In this document: positions 42,602-52,474 of the stretch, piece after piece
Layout of the letters: every line of letters starts with the position of its first letter
How positions within the stretch are numbered: the stretch's first letter is position 1
Made by a program: the position numbers and the translations under genes
NCBI RefSeq assembly: GCF_001889045.1
Contig: NZ_CP018155.1
Location: 248,001 to 312,000, forward strand
Direction of reading: 5' to 3'
Length of the DNA: 64,000 nt
From: Tenacibaculum todarodis
Lineage (GTDB): Bacteria; Bacteroidota; Bacteroidia; Flavobacteriales; Flavobacteriaceae
The notes under the pieces: generated by a model
The model's database searches: none
What the model was told of the DNA's origin: nothing
What the model saw: only the letters and a program-made list of their open reading frames with translations

Positions 42602-43486
42602 TTACTTATCATATCCGTTGTTGTTTGCAGTTATTAATTTTCGTTTCACTATTGTGTCTTTCTCAAAGTCCTTTATAATTATCTTTTCTGGATTTCTTAA
42701 ATCATTGTTTTCATAAATGTATTCAAAAGACTTTTTTAAACTATCGTTTTCTTTCTTAAATATCTTTCTTGATTTAACATTTTTGTTATTATCATAGTAG
42801 TAAACTTCAATTCTAAAAGGTTCTTTATATTCGTGAGTTGATTCAATAATCTTTCCTTTAAGATATTTTATCTTACTTTTTTCAAGTGTATCGTTATCTA
42901 TAATTTGATATCTAATTTCAGCTTTTTCATTCTTGTTGTATTTTGTAAAGTTTATTGAGTTTATCGAATCGTAAATTGAAACTACAGCAAGGGATTCTTT
43001 TTTGCCTTTACTATTGTATGAATAATTGTATTTCATAAAAATAGTATCAACGTTGTCAGGTTCGAAGGTTACCATTTGAGCTTTATCAATAATATTTTCT
43101 TTATTAACAAACGTTTGGTATTCAGAACCAAAATCAATACTCTTTGTCTTATAATCTGTTTTTTGATAAAATAAGTCTTTGGTATCTCTATAGTATGTCT
43201 GTTTTATTATTTTTCCATATTCATTCCAAATTTCTTTAAACTCAAACAGAACATTTCCATTCTCATCTGATTTAGTTTTCTCAATCGAAAGAGTATCAAT
43301 AATGTTTTCATTATCATCAATTGAAACTTCGAATGTTGTTTTACTAAAATTCAGTTTATCGATTTTCTTAATGATAGATTTGTTATCAATCAAAAAGTCA
43401 GATTGACAAGATTGAATTATGATTAATAGTAATAAAAAAAGTAGATTTTTCCTCAATCTTTGTTGGTTTGGATTAATTATACACAA
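42602..43486 (-). CDS. Lipoprotein of unknown family
   Basis: 294 residues. A basic N-terminus is followed by LLFLLLLIIIQSC with the lipidated Cys near 27. The body is charged with short YDSINSINFTKYNKN and YYYDNNKNVKSRKIF units that resemble the tyrosine-rich repeats of RHS-type or MORN-like lipoproteins, but no family is recognised. The start is uncertain because no internal Met lies near the signal peptide; the ATG at 43486 is the only plausible one. Neighbours (a pseudouridine synthase and ClpC) do not suggest a role. Confidence 0.65.
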   Translation of the reverse strand: MCIINPNQQRLRKNLLFLLLLIIIQSCQSDFLIDNKSIIKKIDKLNFSKTTFEVSIDDNENIIDTLSIEKTKSDENGNVLFEFKEIWNEYGKIIKQTYYRDTKDLFYQKTDYKTKSIDFGSEYQTFVNKENIIDKAQMVTFEPDNVDTIFMKYNYSYNSKGKKESLAVVSIYDSINSINFTKYNKNEKAEIRYQIIDNDTLEKSKIKYLKGKIIESTHEYKEPFRIEVYYYDNNKNVKSRKIFKKENDSLKKSFEYIYENNDLRNPEKIIIKDFEKDTIVKRKLITANNNGYDK

Positions 43487-43615
43487 TAAGTTGTATCTTA
43501 ACTTTTATTGATCATATTCCGTAAGAATAACAGGATATGGTTGTTTTTATGTTGCTGCTATTCCGTAAATATAGTTTTTTATTTCTACTAAATTCATTTC
43601 AAAATACATCAAAAC

Positions 43616-43651
43616 AAAAAAATCCCAAACTGTAAAGTTTGGGATTTTTTT
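43616..43651 (-). terminator. Terminator of clpC
   Basis: A-run plus ATCCCAAACT (to 43631) pairs with AGTTTGGGATT (43636-43646), with complementary A/T flanks; it lies just after the clpC stop at 43667. Confidence 0.85.
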
Positions 43652-43666
43652 TATAAAAAGAAACAT

Positions 43667-46234
43667 TTAGTCTTCTTCAACTTCAGTTCTTGTTTCTTTA
43701 GGAGCGTCACCTTTTTTAATTTTTATGGTAAGTTCGTTTTTCTTTTCGTCTAAATCCATAAAAATTGTATCACCTTCATCTAATTTAGAATTTACAATTT
43801 CTTCAGCTAAAGCATCTTCAATATATTTTTGAATAGCTCTTTTTAAAGGTCTTGCTCCGTATTTTTTATCAAAACCTTTGTCTGCTATGTAATCTTTAGC
43901 GGGTTCGCTTAAGTTAAGTGTGTATCCTAAATCTCCAATACGGCTTAATAATTTGTCTAACTCAATATCAATAATTTTATGAATATCTTCTCTTTCTAGT
44001 GAGTTAAATACAATAATATCATCAATCCTGTTTAGAAATTCTGGTGCAAAAGCTTTCTTTAAAGCACCTTCAATAATGCTTTTTGCATGTGCGTCTTCTT
44101 GGTCTTTCTTAGAAGAAGTTCCAAAACCAACTCCGCCACCAAAATCTTTTAATTTACGTGCACCAATATTAGAAGTCATAATAATTATGGTGTTTCTAAA
44201 ATCAATTTTTCTACCTAAACTGTCCGTAATATGTCCGTCATCTAAAATTTGTAATAACATATTAAACACATCTGGATGTGCTTTTTCAATTTCATCTAAA
44301 AGAATTACTGAATAGGGTTTTCTACGAACTTTTTCAGTTAATTGACCGCCTTCTTCATAACCAACGTATCCTGGAGGTGCTCCAATTAAACGAGAAATAG
44401 CAAATTTTTCCATGTATTCACTCATGTCAATTCTAATTAGAGAATCGTCAGAATCGAATAATTCACGTGCTAAAACTTTAGCTAATTGTGTTTTACCAAC
44501 ACCAGTAGAACCTAAGAAAATAAATGAACCAATTGGTTTGTTAGGATCTTTTAATCCAACTCTATTTCGTTGGATCGCTTTCACAACTTTGGTAACCGCT
44601 TCGTTTTGACCAATAACTTTACCTTTAATCATGTTTGGTAAATCGGCCAAACGATGGCTTTCTGCTTCCGCAACTCTGTTTACAGGAATTCCTGTCATCA
44701 TAGAAACTACTTCCGCAACATTATCTTCGGTAACAATTTCTCTATTTAACTTGGTGTCTTCTTCCCATTGATTTTGAGCAGAAGCTAAAGCAGCTTCCAT
44801 GTTTTTCTCGTCATCACGTAATTTAGCAGCTTCCTCATATTTTTGTCCTGTAACTGCTTTCGATTTTTGATCACGAATTTCTTCAAGTTTTGCTTCTAAT
44901 TCTAAAACCTGTTGCGGTACAACAATATTTGTAATATGAATTCTAGAACCTGCTTCATCTAAAGCATCAATAGCTTTGTCTGGAAGGTGTCTATCAGTCA
45001 TGTATCTATTCGTTAATTTTACACAGGCTTCTAGTGCTTCGTCTGTATAATTAACGTGGTGATGTGCTTCGTATTTTTCTTTAATATTATGTAAAATCTG
45101 TACAGTTTCTTCAACCGAAGTTGGGTTTACAATTATCTTCTGAAAACGACGTTCTAAAGCGCCATCTTTTTCAATATTTGTTCTGTATTCATCTAAAGTT
45201 GTTGCTCCAATACATTGAATTTCTCCACGAGCTAACGCGGGTTTTAGCATGTTAGAGGCGTCTAATGAGCCTGTTGCGCCACCTGCTCCAACAATTGTAT
45301 GAATTTCATCAATGAATAAAATGATGTCTTCGTTTTTCTCTAGTTCGTTCATTAACGCTTTCATACGCTCTTCAAACTGACCACGATATTTTGTACCAGC
45401 AACCAAGCTTGCTAAATCTAAAGAAACGATACGTTTGTCGAATAAAATTCGAGATACTTTTCGTTCAATAATACGCAGAGCTAAACCTTCGGCAATGGCA
45501 GATTTACCAACACCAGGTTCTCCAATTAACATTGGATTGTTCTTTTTACGTCTACTTAAAATTTGAGAAACGCGCTCTATTTCCTTTAAACGACCAACTA
45601 CAGGGTCAAGCTTCCCGTTTTCTGCAAGTGCTGTTAAATCACGTCCAAAATTATCTAGCACAGGAGTTTTAGACTTCTTAGCAGTCTTTCCTTTTGGTTG
45701 TTGTCCGCTAAAAGGATTTGCTTTTTCTCCTGGAAACTCATCATCAGAAGGAGTTTCTGCAATTGGATTTGTAGGTAAATCTATACTGTCATCAACATGC
45801 AGTTGTTTGTATAGCGTTTTTACATCATCGTAATTTACATCTTGTTTTTGCAATAATTTAGTTGTTGGGTCATTTTCATTTCTTAAAATACATAATAATA
45901 AATGTGCAGTATCAATAGCTTCACTTTGGTATAGTTTAGCTTCTAAAAATGTAGTTTTTATTGCTTTTTCAGCTTGCCTTGTAAGGTGTAAGCTCTTTTT
46001 TTCGTTACTTGATGTAATTGATGGGTTTATAGGATTAAGTTTCTCTAATCTAGTGCGTACTAAGCTTAAATCTATATCAAAAGCAGTTAAAATATCAATT
46101 GCTTTGCCATCTCCTTTTCTTATTAAACCAAGCAATAGGTGTTCAGTTCCAATAAAGTCGTGCCCTAAACGTAGCGCTTCTTCTTTACTGAAGGTGATTA
46201 CATCTCTTACTTGTGGTGAAAAATTATCGTCCAT
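43667..46234 (-). CDS. clpC: ATP-dependent Clp protease ATP-binding subunit ClpC
   Basis: 855 residues. Two N-terminal Clp-N repeats (FIGTEHLLLGLIRKGDG), first AAA domain with GEPGVGKSA (Walker A) and VLFIDEIHT-like ILFIDEIHTIVGAGG, then a UVR-type motif (about 445-480, KSKAVTGQKYEEAAKLRDDEKN), and a second AAA domain with GSTGVGKTQ and VILLDEIEKAHPDV. The UVR element distinguishes ClpC from ClpB and ClpA. It unfolds substrates for ClpP. Upstream (46286-46325) are a dyad and -24/-12-like sequence similar to htpG. A glutamate-rich tail ends the protein. Confidence 0.95.
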   Translation of the reverse strand: MDDNFSPQVRDVITFSKEEALRLGHDFIGTEHLLLGLIRKGDGKAIDILTAFDIDLSLVRTRLEKLNPINPSITSSNEKKSLHLTRQAEKAIKTTFLEAKLYQSEAIDTAHLLLCILRNENDPTTKLLQKQDVNYDDVKTLYKQLHVDDSIDLPTNPIAETPSDDEFPGEKANPFSGQQPKGKTAKKSKTPVLDNFGRDLTALAENGKLDPVVGRLKEIERVSQILSRRKKNNPMLIGEPGVGKSAIAEGLALRIIERKVSRILFDKRIVSLDLASLVAGTKYRGQFEERMKALMNELEKNEDIILFIDEIHTIVGAGGATGSLDASNMLKPALARGEIQCIGATTLDEYRTNIEKDGALERRFQKIIVNPTSVEETVQILHNIKEKYEAHHHVNYTDEALEACVKLTNRYMTDRHLPDKAIDALDEAGSRIHITNIVVPQQVLELEAKLEEIRDQKSKAVTGQKYEEAAKLRDDEKNMEAALASAQNQWEEDTKLNREIVTEDNVAEVVSMMTGIPVNRVAEAESHRLADLPNMIKGKVIGQNEAVTKVVKAIQRNRVGLKDPNKPIGSFIFLGSTGVGKTQLAKVLARELFDSDDSLIRIDMSEYMEKFAISRLIGAPPGYVGYEEGGQLTEKVRRKPYSVILLDEIEKAHPDVFNMLLQILDDGHITDSLGRKIDFRNTIIIMTSNIGARKLKDFGGGVGFGTSSKKDQEDAHAKSIIEGALKKAFAPEFLNRIDDIIVFNSLEREDIHKIIDIELDKLLSRIGDLGYTLNLSEPAKDYIADKGFDKKYGARPLKRAIQKYIEDALAEEIVNSKLDEGDTIFMDLDEKKNELTIKIKKGDAPKETRTEVEED

Positions 46235-46570
46235 ATTGTTGTTTTCTTTCTTGTGTAAAGTTAGTGGAAAATTTTTAGTAGAAATTACAAAAAATGTGCC
46301 ACTGATTTTTTTGTGTCAATCTGACTGAAAAAGTAGTTAAAAAATCAATAGGTAAAACATTATTTTTTGAACTGTTAAAAACTCAATAAAATTGTTAATA
46401 ACTATGCTTGGGTTTTGTAGCTGAAGCCTTTGTAAATAAAGCGATTTATCCTATCTTGCATTGTTTTACAAAATGAAGCTTTTTTAAGCATGTTTTAAGG
46501 TGGGTTTTATATTGAATAAAATTCACTTTTTTAACGAAAATATAACAATATTAATTTAACAAAATAATAT
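46235..46570. other. Divergent intergenic region between clpC and gyrA
   Basis: 336 bases without a gene. The clpC side holds the dyad and TGGCAC box at 46286-46325. On the gyrA side the sequence is AT-rich with no clear TAnnTTTG box; no hairpin or repeat was recognised. Confidence 0.6.
46286..46325 (-). promoter_or_regulatory. Dyad and -24/-12-like promoter upstream of clpC
   Basis: On the minus strand: GTCA-GAT-TGAC dyad (46325-46315), then TGGCAC-N5-TTGTA (46301-46286). This is one base off the sigma-54 consensus TGGCAC-N5-TTGCA. Layout and spacing (GG-N10-G) resemble the htpG upstream region. Confidence 0.45.
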
Positions 46571-49084
46571 ATGGCAGATGGCGAAAAGTTGATTCCTATC
46601 AACATTGAAGAGCAAATGAAATCGGCTTACATTGATTATTCAATGTCAGTAATTGTATCGAGAGCGTTACCGGATGTGCGAGATGGTTTAAAACCTGTAC
46701 ACCGTAGAGTTTTATTTGGAATGCATGAGTTAGGAATTAAAGCAACTGGATCGTATAAAAAGTCAGCAAGAATTGTTGGTGAGGTTTTAGGTAAGTATCA
46801 CCCGCATGGAGATACTTCTGTGTATGATTCTATGGTGCGTATGGCACAAAACTGGAGTGTTAGATACATGATGGTTGATGGCCAAGGAAACTTTGGTTCT
46901 GTAGATGGTGATTCTCCAGCAGCAATGCGTTATACGGAGGTGCGTTTTCAAAAAATATCAGAAGACATGTTAGCTGATATTGAAAAAGATACTGTAGATC
47001 ATCGTTTAAATTTTGATGATACTTTACAAGAGCCAACTGTTTTACCAACTCGTATTCCTAATTTATTAGTAAACGGAGCTTCTGGTATTGCAGTAGGTAT
47101 GGCAACAAATATGGCGCCACACAACTTAACTGAAGTTATAAATGGTACTGTTGCTTATATCGAAAATAGAGATATTGAGATAGATGAATTAATGCAACAT
47201 ATTAAAGCACCAGATTTCCCAACAGGAGGAATTATTTATGGTTATGATGGTGTAAAAGACGCTTTTCATACTGGTCGTGGACGTATTGTAATGCGCGCAA
47301 AGGCAATTATTGAAGAGGTTAAGGGGCGTGAATGTATTATTGTTTCTGAGATTCCTTATCAAGTTAATAAAGCAGAAATGATTAAAAAAACGGCTGAATT
47401 AGTAAATGATAAAAAAATAGAAGGGATTTCTAATATTAGAGATGAATCTGATAGAAACGGTATGCGTATTGTATACGTTTTAAAACGAGATGCAATCCCA
47501 AATATCGTTTTAAATAAATTATTTAAATACACACAATTACAAACTTCTTTTAGTGTAAATAACATTGCTTTGGTTAACGGAAGACCAGAACAATTAAACT
47601 TAAAACAGTTAATTCATTATTTTGTTGAACATAGACATGAAGTTGTTGTTCGTAGAACAGAATTCGAATTAAAGAAAGCAGAAGCAAGAGCACATATTTT
47701 AGAAGGATTAATTATAGCTTCTGATAATATTGATGAAGTAATTAAAATTATTAGAGCGTCATCAAATGCAGATGAAGCAAGAGAAGCTTTAATAGCCCGT
47801 TTTGAGTTGACTGAAATTCAAGCAAAGGCAATTGTAGAAATGCGTTTGCGTCAATTAACAGGTTTAGAGCAAGATAAATTGCGTGCTGAGTTTGATGCAA
47901 TCATGTTAACAATAACAGATTTAAAAGACATTTTAGCAAACGAACCAAGACGTTATCAGATTATTACTGACGAGTTGCTTAAAATAAAAGAAAAATATGG
48001 AGATGAACGTAGATCTGTAATTGAGTATGCAGGTGGAGATATGCGTATTGAAGATATGATTCCTAACACAAAAGTGGTTGTAACAATCTCTAATGCAGGA
48101 TATTTAAAACGTACAAATCTAGATGAATATAAAGTTCAGAATAGAGGAGGAAGAGGTCAAAAAGGAGCAACAACAAGAAATGAAGATTTCTTAGAGCACT
48201 TATTTGTTGGTACAAATCACCAATACATGATGTTTTTTACTCAGAAAGGAAAAGTATTCTGGATGCGAGTTTATGAAATTCCTGAAGGTGGTAAAAACAC
48301 CAAAGGTAGAGCTATGCAAAACCTTATTAATATAGAACAAGATGATTCTGTAAAAGCATTCCTTGTAACTCAAGATTTAAAAGATGAAGATTACATAAAT
48401 AGTCATTATGTAATTATGGCAACTAAAAAAGGTCAAGTAAAAAAGACTTCATTAGAGCAGTATTCTAGACCAAGAACAAATGGTATTAATGCAATTACTA
48501 TTAAAGAAGGTGATGAGTTATTAGAAGCTAAATTAACAACTGGAGACAGTCAAGTGATGTTAGCTTTAAAATCTGGTAAGTCAATTCGTTTTGAAGAAGC
48601 AAAAACTCGTCCCATGGGAAGAACCGCTTCTGGAGTAAGAGGAATTACCTTACAACATGAAAATGATGAGGTAATTGGTATGGTTGCTGTAAATGATATG
48701 GATAGTAATATCCTTGTTGTTTCAGAAAAAGGATACGGAAAACGTTCTAAATTAGAAGACTATAGAGTTACGAATAGGGGTGGTAAAGGAGTTAAGACTT
48801 TAAATATTTCTGAAAAGACAGGAGAATTAGTTGCAATTAAAAATGTAGATGATTCAAATGATTTAATGATTATCAATAAATCTGGACTTACAATTAGAAT
48901 GGCTGTTGAAGATTTAAGAGTTATGGGACGTGCAACGCAAGGAGTTCGTTTAATTAATATTAAGGATTCAGACAGTATTGCTGCTGTAGCTAAAGTAATG
49001 CATGAAGAGGATGAAGAAGATGAAATTTTAGAAGACTCAGAAGATGGCACGGAAATTGAAAACAATACAGAAGAACAAGAATAA
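46571..49084 (+). CDS. gyrA: DNA gyrase subunit A
   Basis: 837 residues. Starts [16 protein letters not shown]; catalytic tyrosine at 121 in [11 protein letters not shown]; quinolone-determining region [17 protein letters not shown] (about 76-92), where Thr82 and Asp86 align with Ser83 and Asp87 of E. coli; C-terminal six-bladed DNA-wrapping pinwheel with repeats like [17 protein letters not shown] and [16 protein letters not shown], and a strongly acidic tail from about residue 815. It introduces negative supercoils with GyrB, which is not in this window. Followed by a TPR gene 17 bases downstream, likely co-transcribed. Confidence 0.97.
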   Translation: MADGEKLIPINIEEQMKSAYIDYSMSVIVSRALPDVRDGLKPVHRRVLFGMHELGIKATGSYKKSARIVGEVLGKYHPHGDTSVYDSMVRMAQNWSVRYMMVDGQGNFGSVDGDSPAAMRYTEVRFQKISEDMLADIEKDTVDHRLNFDDTLQEPTVLPTRIPNLLVNGASGIAVGMATNMAPHNLTEVINGTVAYIENRDIEIDELMQHIKAPDFPTGGIIYGYDGVKDAFHTGRGRIVMRAKAIIEEVKGRECIIVSEIPYQVNKAEMIKKTAELVNDKKIEGISNIRDESDRNGMRIVYVLKRDAIPNIVLNKLFKYTQLQTSFSVNNIALVNGRPEQLNLKQLIHYFVEHRHEVVVRRTEFELKKAEARAHILEGLIIASDNIDEVIKIIRASSNADEAREALIARFELTEIQAKAIVEMRLRQLTGLEQDKLRAEFDAIMLTITDLKDILANEPRRYQIITDELLKIKEKYGDERRSVIEYAGGDMRIEDMIPNTKVVVTISNAGYLKRTNLDEYKVQNRGGRGQKGATTRNEDFLEHLFVGTNHQYMMFFTQKGKVFWMRVYEIPEGGKNTKGRAMQNLINIEQDDSVKAFLVTQDLKDEDYINSHYVIMATKKGQVKKTSLEQYSRPRTNGINAITIKEGDELLEAKLTTGDSQVMLALKSGKSIRFEEAKTRPMGRTASGVRGITLQHENDEVIGMVAVNDMDSNILVVSEKGYGKRSKLEDYRVTNRGGKGVKTLNISEKTGELVAIKNVDDSNDLMIINKSGLTIRMAVEDLRVMGRATQGVRLINIKDSDSIAAVAKVMHEEDEEDEILEDSEDGTEIENNTEEQE

Positions 49085-49101
49085 ATTTAATACACATTAA
49101 A

Positions 49102-50346
49102 ATGAAAAAACAAATATTAGCACTTACTTTAGGTTTAATGACAGTTGGTGCAATGGCTCAAAAAAACGAATTAAAGGCAGCCGAGAAAGCAATTAAAAAG
49201 AACGATTTTTCTGGAGCAATTACTGCAATTTCTTCAGCTGAATCCTTGATGAGTAATATGGATGCAAAGTTAAAAGCTAAATTTTACTTTTTAAAAGGTA
49301 AAGCTTTTGCAGGTAAGAAAGATTATAAAAATGCAGCCGATGCATTTAATAGTCTTTTGAAACATGAAGAAGCAACAGGAAAAGCTAAATATACTAAAGA
49401 AGCTGCTCCAATGTTAAATAAGCTTATTTCAGATGTTTCTCAAAAAGCAATAAAACAATATAATGAGTCTAAGGACTTTAAGAATGCTTCGGAGAATTTT
49501 TATTTAACTTATCAGTTAAGTCCAAAAGATACAGCTTTTGCTTTTAATGCTGCTGTTGCTGCAACTCAAGCTAAAGATTATGATTCTGCATTAAAGTATT
49601 ACAAAGAATTAAGTGATATTGGTTATACAGGTATAGAGACACAGTTTGTTGCTACTAATAAAGAGACAGGAGTGGTGGAAAACTTAGGTACAAAGCAACA
49701 GAGAGACTTAATGGTTAAAGCTGGAGGATATATAAAGCCAGAAACTAAATCTACAAAATCTAAAAGTGCGGATATTGTGAAAAATATTGCTTTAATTTTA
49801 AATACACAGGGTAAAACAGATGAAGCTATTGTAGCAATGCAAGCAGCTAGAAAGGCAAACCCTAAAGATTTAAATTTATTATTAAATGAAGCAGATTTAT
49901 ATATTAAGTTAAAAAAAATGGACAAATTTGGAGAGTTAATGGAAGAAGCTATTCAAATGGACCCAAATAATCCTACATTATTTTATAATTTAGGTATAGT
50001 AAACTTTAATCAAGGTAAAGTAGAAGAAGCTAAAAATTATTATAATAAAGCTATTGAATTAAAACCAGATTATAAAGATGCTTACATGAATCTGGCAATT
50101 GCTATTCTAAATAAAGAACAGGCAATTATTGAAGAAATGAATAAGAACTTAGATAATTTTACTAGGTATGACGAACTAGAAAAACAGAAGAAAGAAGTTT
50201 ATAAAGAGGCGTTACCTTATTTAGAAAAAGCAGATGGTTTTAAGAGAAGTATAGAAACAGTTAGAACATTGCTTAATATTTATGAAACATTAGAAAACGA
50301 AGAAAAAGCAGCTGAATTTAGAGCATTATATAAAGCTATGAAATAG
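49102..50346 (+). CDS. Exported TPR-repeat protein
   Basis: 414 residues, signal peptide ending GAMAQ (about 20). TPR units are visible at about 55-130 (AKFYFLKGKAFAGKKDYKNAADAFNSLL), 145-180 and 285-325 (NPTLFYNLGIVNFNQGKVEEAKNYYNKAIELKPDYKDAYMNLA). A hydrophilic linker lies between. Its position right after gyrA is conserved in many flavobacteria by recollection, but the link to gyrase is probably only positional. Likely a periplasmic scaffold. Followed by a strong terminator. Confidence 0.82.
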   Translation: MKKQILALTLGLMTVGAMAQKNELKAAEKAIKKNDFSGAITAISSAESLMSNMDAKLKAKFYFLKGKAFAGKKDYKNAADAFNSLLKHEEATGKAKYTKEAAPMLNKLISDVSQKAIKQYNESKDFKNASENFYLTYQLSPKDTAFAFNAAVAATQAKDYDSALKYYKELSDIGYTGIETQFVATNKETGVVENLGTKQQRDLMVKAGGYIKPETKSTKSKSADIVKNIALILNTQGKTDEAIVAMQAARKANPKDLNLLLNEADLYIKLKKMDKFGELMEEAIQMDPNNPTLFYNLGIVNFNQGKVEEAKNYYNKAIELKPDYKDAYMNLAIAILNKEQAIIEEMNKNLDNFTRYDELEKQKKEVYKEALPYLEKADGFKRSIETVRTLLNIYETLENEEKAAEFRALYKAMK

Positions 50347-50365
50347 TAATTATTTCATACTAATT

Positions 50366-50397
50366 AAAAAAACCGAAACGTAAGTTTCGGTTTTTTT
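50366..50397 (+). terminator. Terminator after gyrA-TPR
   Basis: AAAAAAACCGAAAC (50366-50379) pairs with GTTTCGGTTTTTTT (50384-50397) and is followed by T; convergent with the NlpC/P60 gene. Confidence 0.88.
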
Positions 50398-50413
50398 TAT
50401 GCTTAAAAACAAA

Positions 50414-51184
50414 TTAAATAATTCGTTTTATTACTCTTAGTTTATGTGTGTGCTTTTGAAATTCGGCATTATAAATACCGCTATGATCTAGCGTGTCTAT
50501 TCTAACTTTACCATGAGCGTGGATAATATTATAGTCTTTCATAATAATACCAACATGCGTAATGTTGCCTTCTTCATTGTCAAAAAAAGCTAAATCTCCA
50601 GGTTCACTTTCTTCAATAAAGCTTAAAACTTCACCTTCGAGCGCTTGATCTTTTGCATCTCTTTGTAATTCATGTCCACAGATTTTATAAACCATTTGCG
50701 TAAACCCAGAACAATCTATACCAAAAGGCGTTTTTCCTCCCCATAAATAAGGTGAGTTTAAAAATAAATAAGCCTTATTTACAATTTCAGCTTTTGATAA
50801 TTTTTCAGAAAATACATTTCCATCATAAGAAAATGGGGTGCTATTTATTTCAAAAGAATTTCCATCATAAAAAGGTAAGCTTGAACCAATCGGAATTGTA
50901 GTTAGGCTGTTGTTTTTATCAACAATAAAATCAATTAATTCACCTGAATAATGTTTAGGCGAATTTGAAATCTTATGATAATACTCTTCAGTAATTTCTT
51001 GATACTGTTTGTTATCAATAAAACCTTCGTAACCATCAAAATGTAGCTTAATTTTACTCCACTTTTTATCCATTTCAAGAACTTCAAAATGTTCGCCAAA
51101 TAATACTTGACTCACCATTTCTGAAGGGTCTCTTGGCTCTAAACGAAGAGGAACAATACTTAAATTACAAATTCCGAACATCAA
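50414..51184 (-). CDS. NlpC/P60 (C40) family cysteine peptidase
   Basis: 256 residues, no clear signal peptide. N-terminal SH3-like region (VPLRLEPRDPSEMVSQVLFGE, about 11-60), then the catalytic domain with Cys158 in GIDCSGFTQMVY, His210 in NITHVGIIM and a third polar residue in IIHAHGKVRIDTL. Such enzymes cleave D-Glu-diaminopimelate links in murein peptides. It starts 5 bases after the thiolase gene and is probably co-transcribed. An alternative cytoplasmic role in recycling murein peptides is possible since no export signal is visible. Confidence 0.88.
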   Translation of the reverse strand: MMFGICNLSIVPLRLEPRDPSEMVSQVLFGEHFEVLEMDKKWSKIKLHFDGYEGFIDNKQYQEITEEYYHKISNSPKHYSGELIDFIVDKNNSLTTIPIGSSLPFYDGNSFEINSTPFSYDGNVFSEKLSKAEIVNKAYLFLNSPYLWGGKTPFGIDCSGFTQMVYKICGHELQRDAKDQALEGEVLSFIEESEPGDLAFFDNEEGNITHVGIIMKDYNIIHAHGKVRIDTLDHSGIYNAEFQKHTHKLRVIKRII

Positions 51185-51189
51185 AAAAA

Positions 51190-52365
51190 TTAAATACGTT
51201 CTATTACCATTGCACTTGCACCACCGCCACCATTACAAATTCCGGCAGCACCAATTTTAGCATCGTTTTGTTTTAAAATAGAAGTCAAAGCAATAATAAT
51301 TCTTGCTCCAGAAACTCCTAATGGATGTCCCAAAGAAACGGCTCCACCATTTACGTTAACTGTATCTGCAGATAAACCTAAGATTTTCATGTTAGCTAAA
51401 CCAACAACAGAAAATGCCTCGTTTAATTCAAAATAATCTACATCATCTATAGAAATATTAGCTTTCGCTAATGCTTTTGGTAATGCTTTAGCAGGCGCAG
51501 TTGTAAACCATTTTGGTTCGTGAGCAGCATCTGCATATCCTTTTATTTTTGCAAGAGGCTTTATACCTAATTCTTTTGCTTTGTCAGCAGACATTAAAAC
51601 CAATGCAGCTCCTCCATCATTAATTGTTGATGCGTTTGCAGCTGTTACTGTTCCGTCTTTTGTAAAGGCAGCGCGTAAAGCAGGAATTTTCTCCATTTTT
51701 ACAGCTTTATATTCTTCATCTTCAGCAAAAATAATTGCGTCTCCACGTCTTTGTGGAATTTCAACAGGTACAATTTCATCAGCAAATTTACCATCTGCCC
51801 AAGCTTTAGCAGAACGATTGTAAGATTCAATTGCAAATGCATCTTGATCTTCTCTAGAGAAATTATATTCCGTAGCACATTCGTCAGCACAAACTCCCAT
51901 TGCAACTTGCTCGTATGCATCAACTAAACCGTCTTTTTGCATTCCGTCTTCCATTTTTATTGGGCCAAATTTAGAACCTTTTCTTGCATGTTGATAATGC
52001 GGAATAGAACTCATGTTTTCCATACCACCAGCAACAACAATTTCGGCATCGCCTAAAGCAATTGTTTGTGCAGCTAACATAATCGATTTCATTCCAGAAG
52101 AACAAACTTTGTTAACTGTTGTACAAGGAACTGTATCTGGAATTCCAGCAAAGATTGCTGCTTGACGCGCCGGAGCTTGCCCTAAACCAGCAGAAACAAC
52201 ATTTCCCATATATACTTCTTCAACCATTTCTGGTTTTAAATTGATTTTTTCTAAAGCGCCTTTTATAGCAATTGCACCCAATTTTGGAGCTGGTATTGAA
52301 GATAAACTTCCCATAAAACTACCAATTGGTGTACGAGCAACTGCGGCAATTACAACTTCTTTCAT
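51190..52365 (-). CDS. Acetyl-CoA C-acyltransferase (thiolase)
   Basis: 391 residues, typical length. Nucleophilic Cys88 in TTVNKVCSSGMKS, GGMENMSSIPH, NVNGGAVSLGHPLGVSGARI (His) and the C-terminal GICNGGGGASAMVIERI (Cys) mark the thiolase II/degradative thiolase family. It cleaves or makes 3-ketoacyl-CoA in fatty-acid or ketone metabolism. No beta-oxidation partners adjacent. Downstream NlpC/P60 gene is in the same operon by spacing. Confidence 0.93.
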   Translation of the reverse strand: MKEVVIAAVARTPIGSFMGSLSSIPAPKLGAIAIKGALEKINLKPEMVEEVYMGNVVSAGLGQAPARQAAIFAGIPDTVPCTTVNKVCSSGMKSIMLAAQTIALGDAEIVVAGGMENMSSIPHYQHARKGSKFGPIKMEDGMQKDGLVDAYEQVAMGVCADECATEYNFSREDQDAFAIESYNRSAKAWADGKFADEIVPVEIPQRRGDAIIFAEDEEYKAVKMEKIPALRAAFTKDGTVTAANASTINDGGAALVLMSADKAKELGIKPLAKIKGYADAAHEPKWFTTAPAKALPKALAKANISIDDVDYFELNEAFSVVGLANMKILGLSADTVNVNGGAVSLGHPLGVSGARIIIALTSILKQNDAKIGAAGICNGGGGASAMVIERI

Positions 52366-52474
52366 ATCTATATCGATTTTGTTTGTGTTTATTTTTGTTT
52401 TGCGAAAATACTCAATTTATTGCAGGCAATAAAATAATTCCAAAAGGTTATATTTACATATTCAAATAAGGAAA

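Noticed and set aside
43667..46234. ClpB instead of ClpC
   Set aside because: The mid region is a short UVR motif rather than the long ClpB coiled coil, and the N-terminal repeats and length of 855 fit ClpC.
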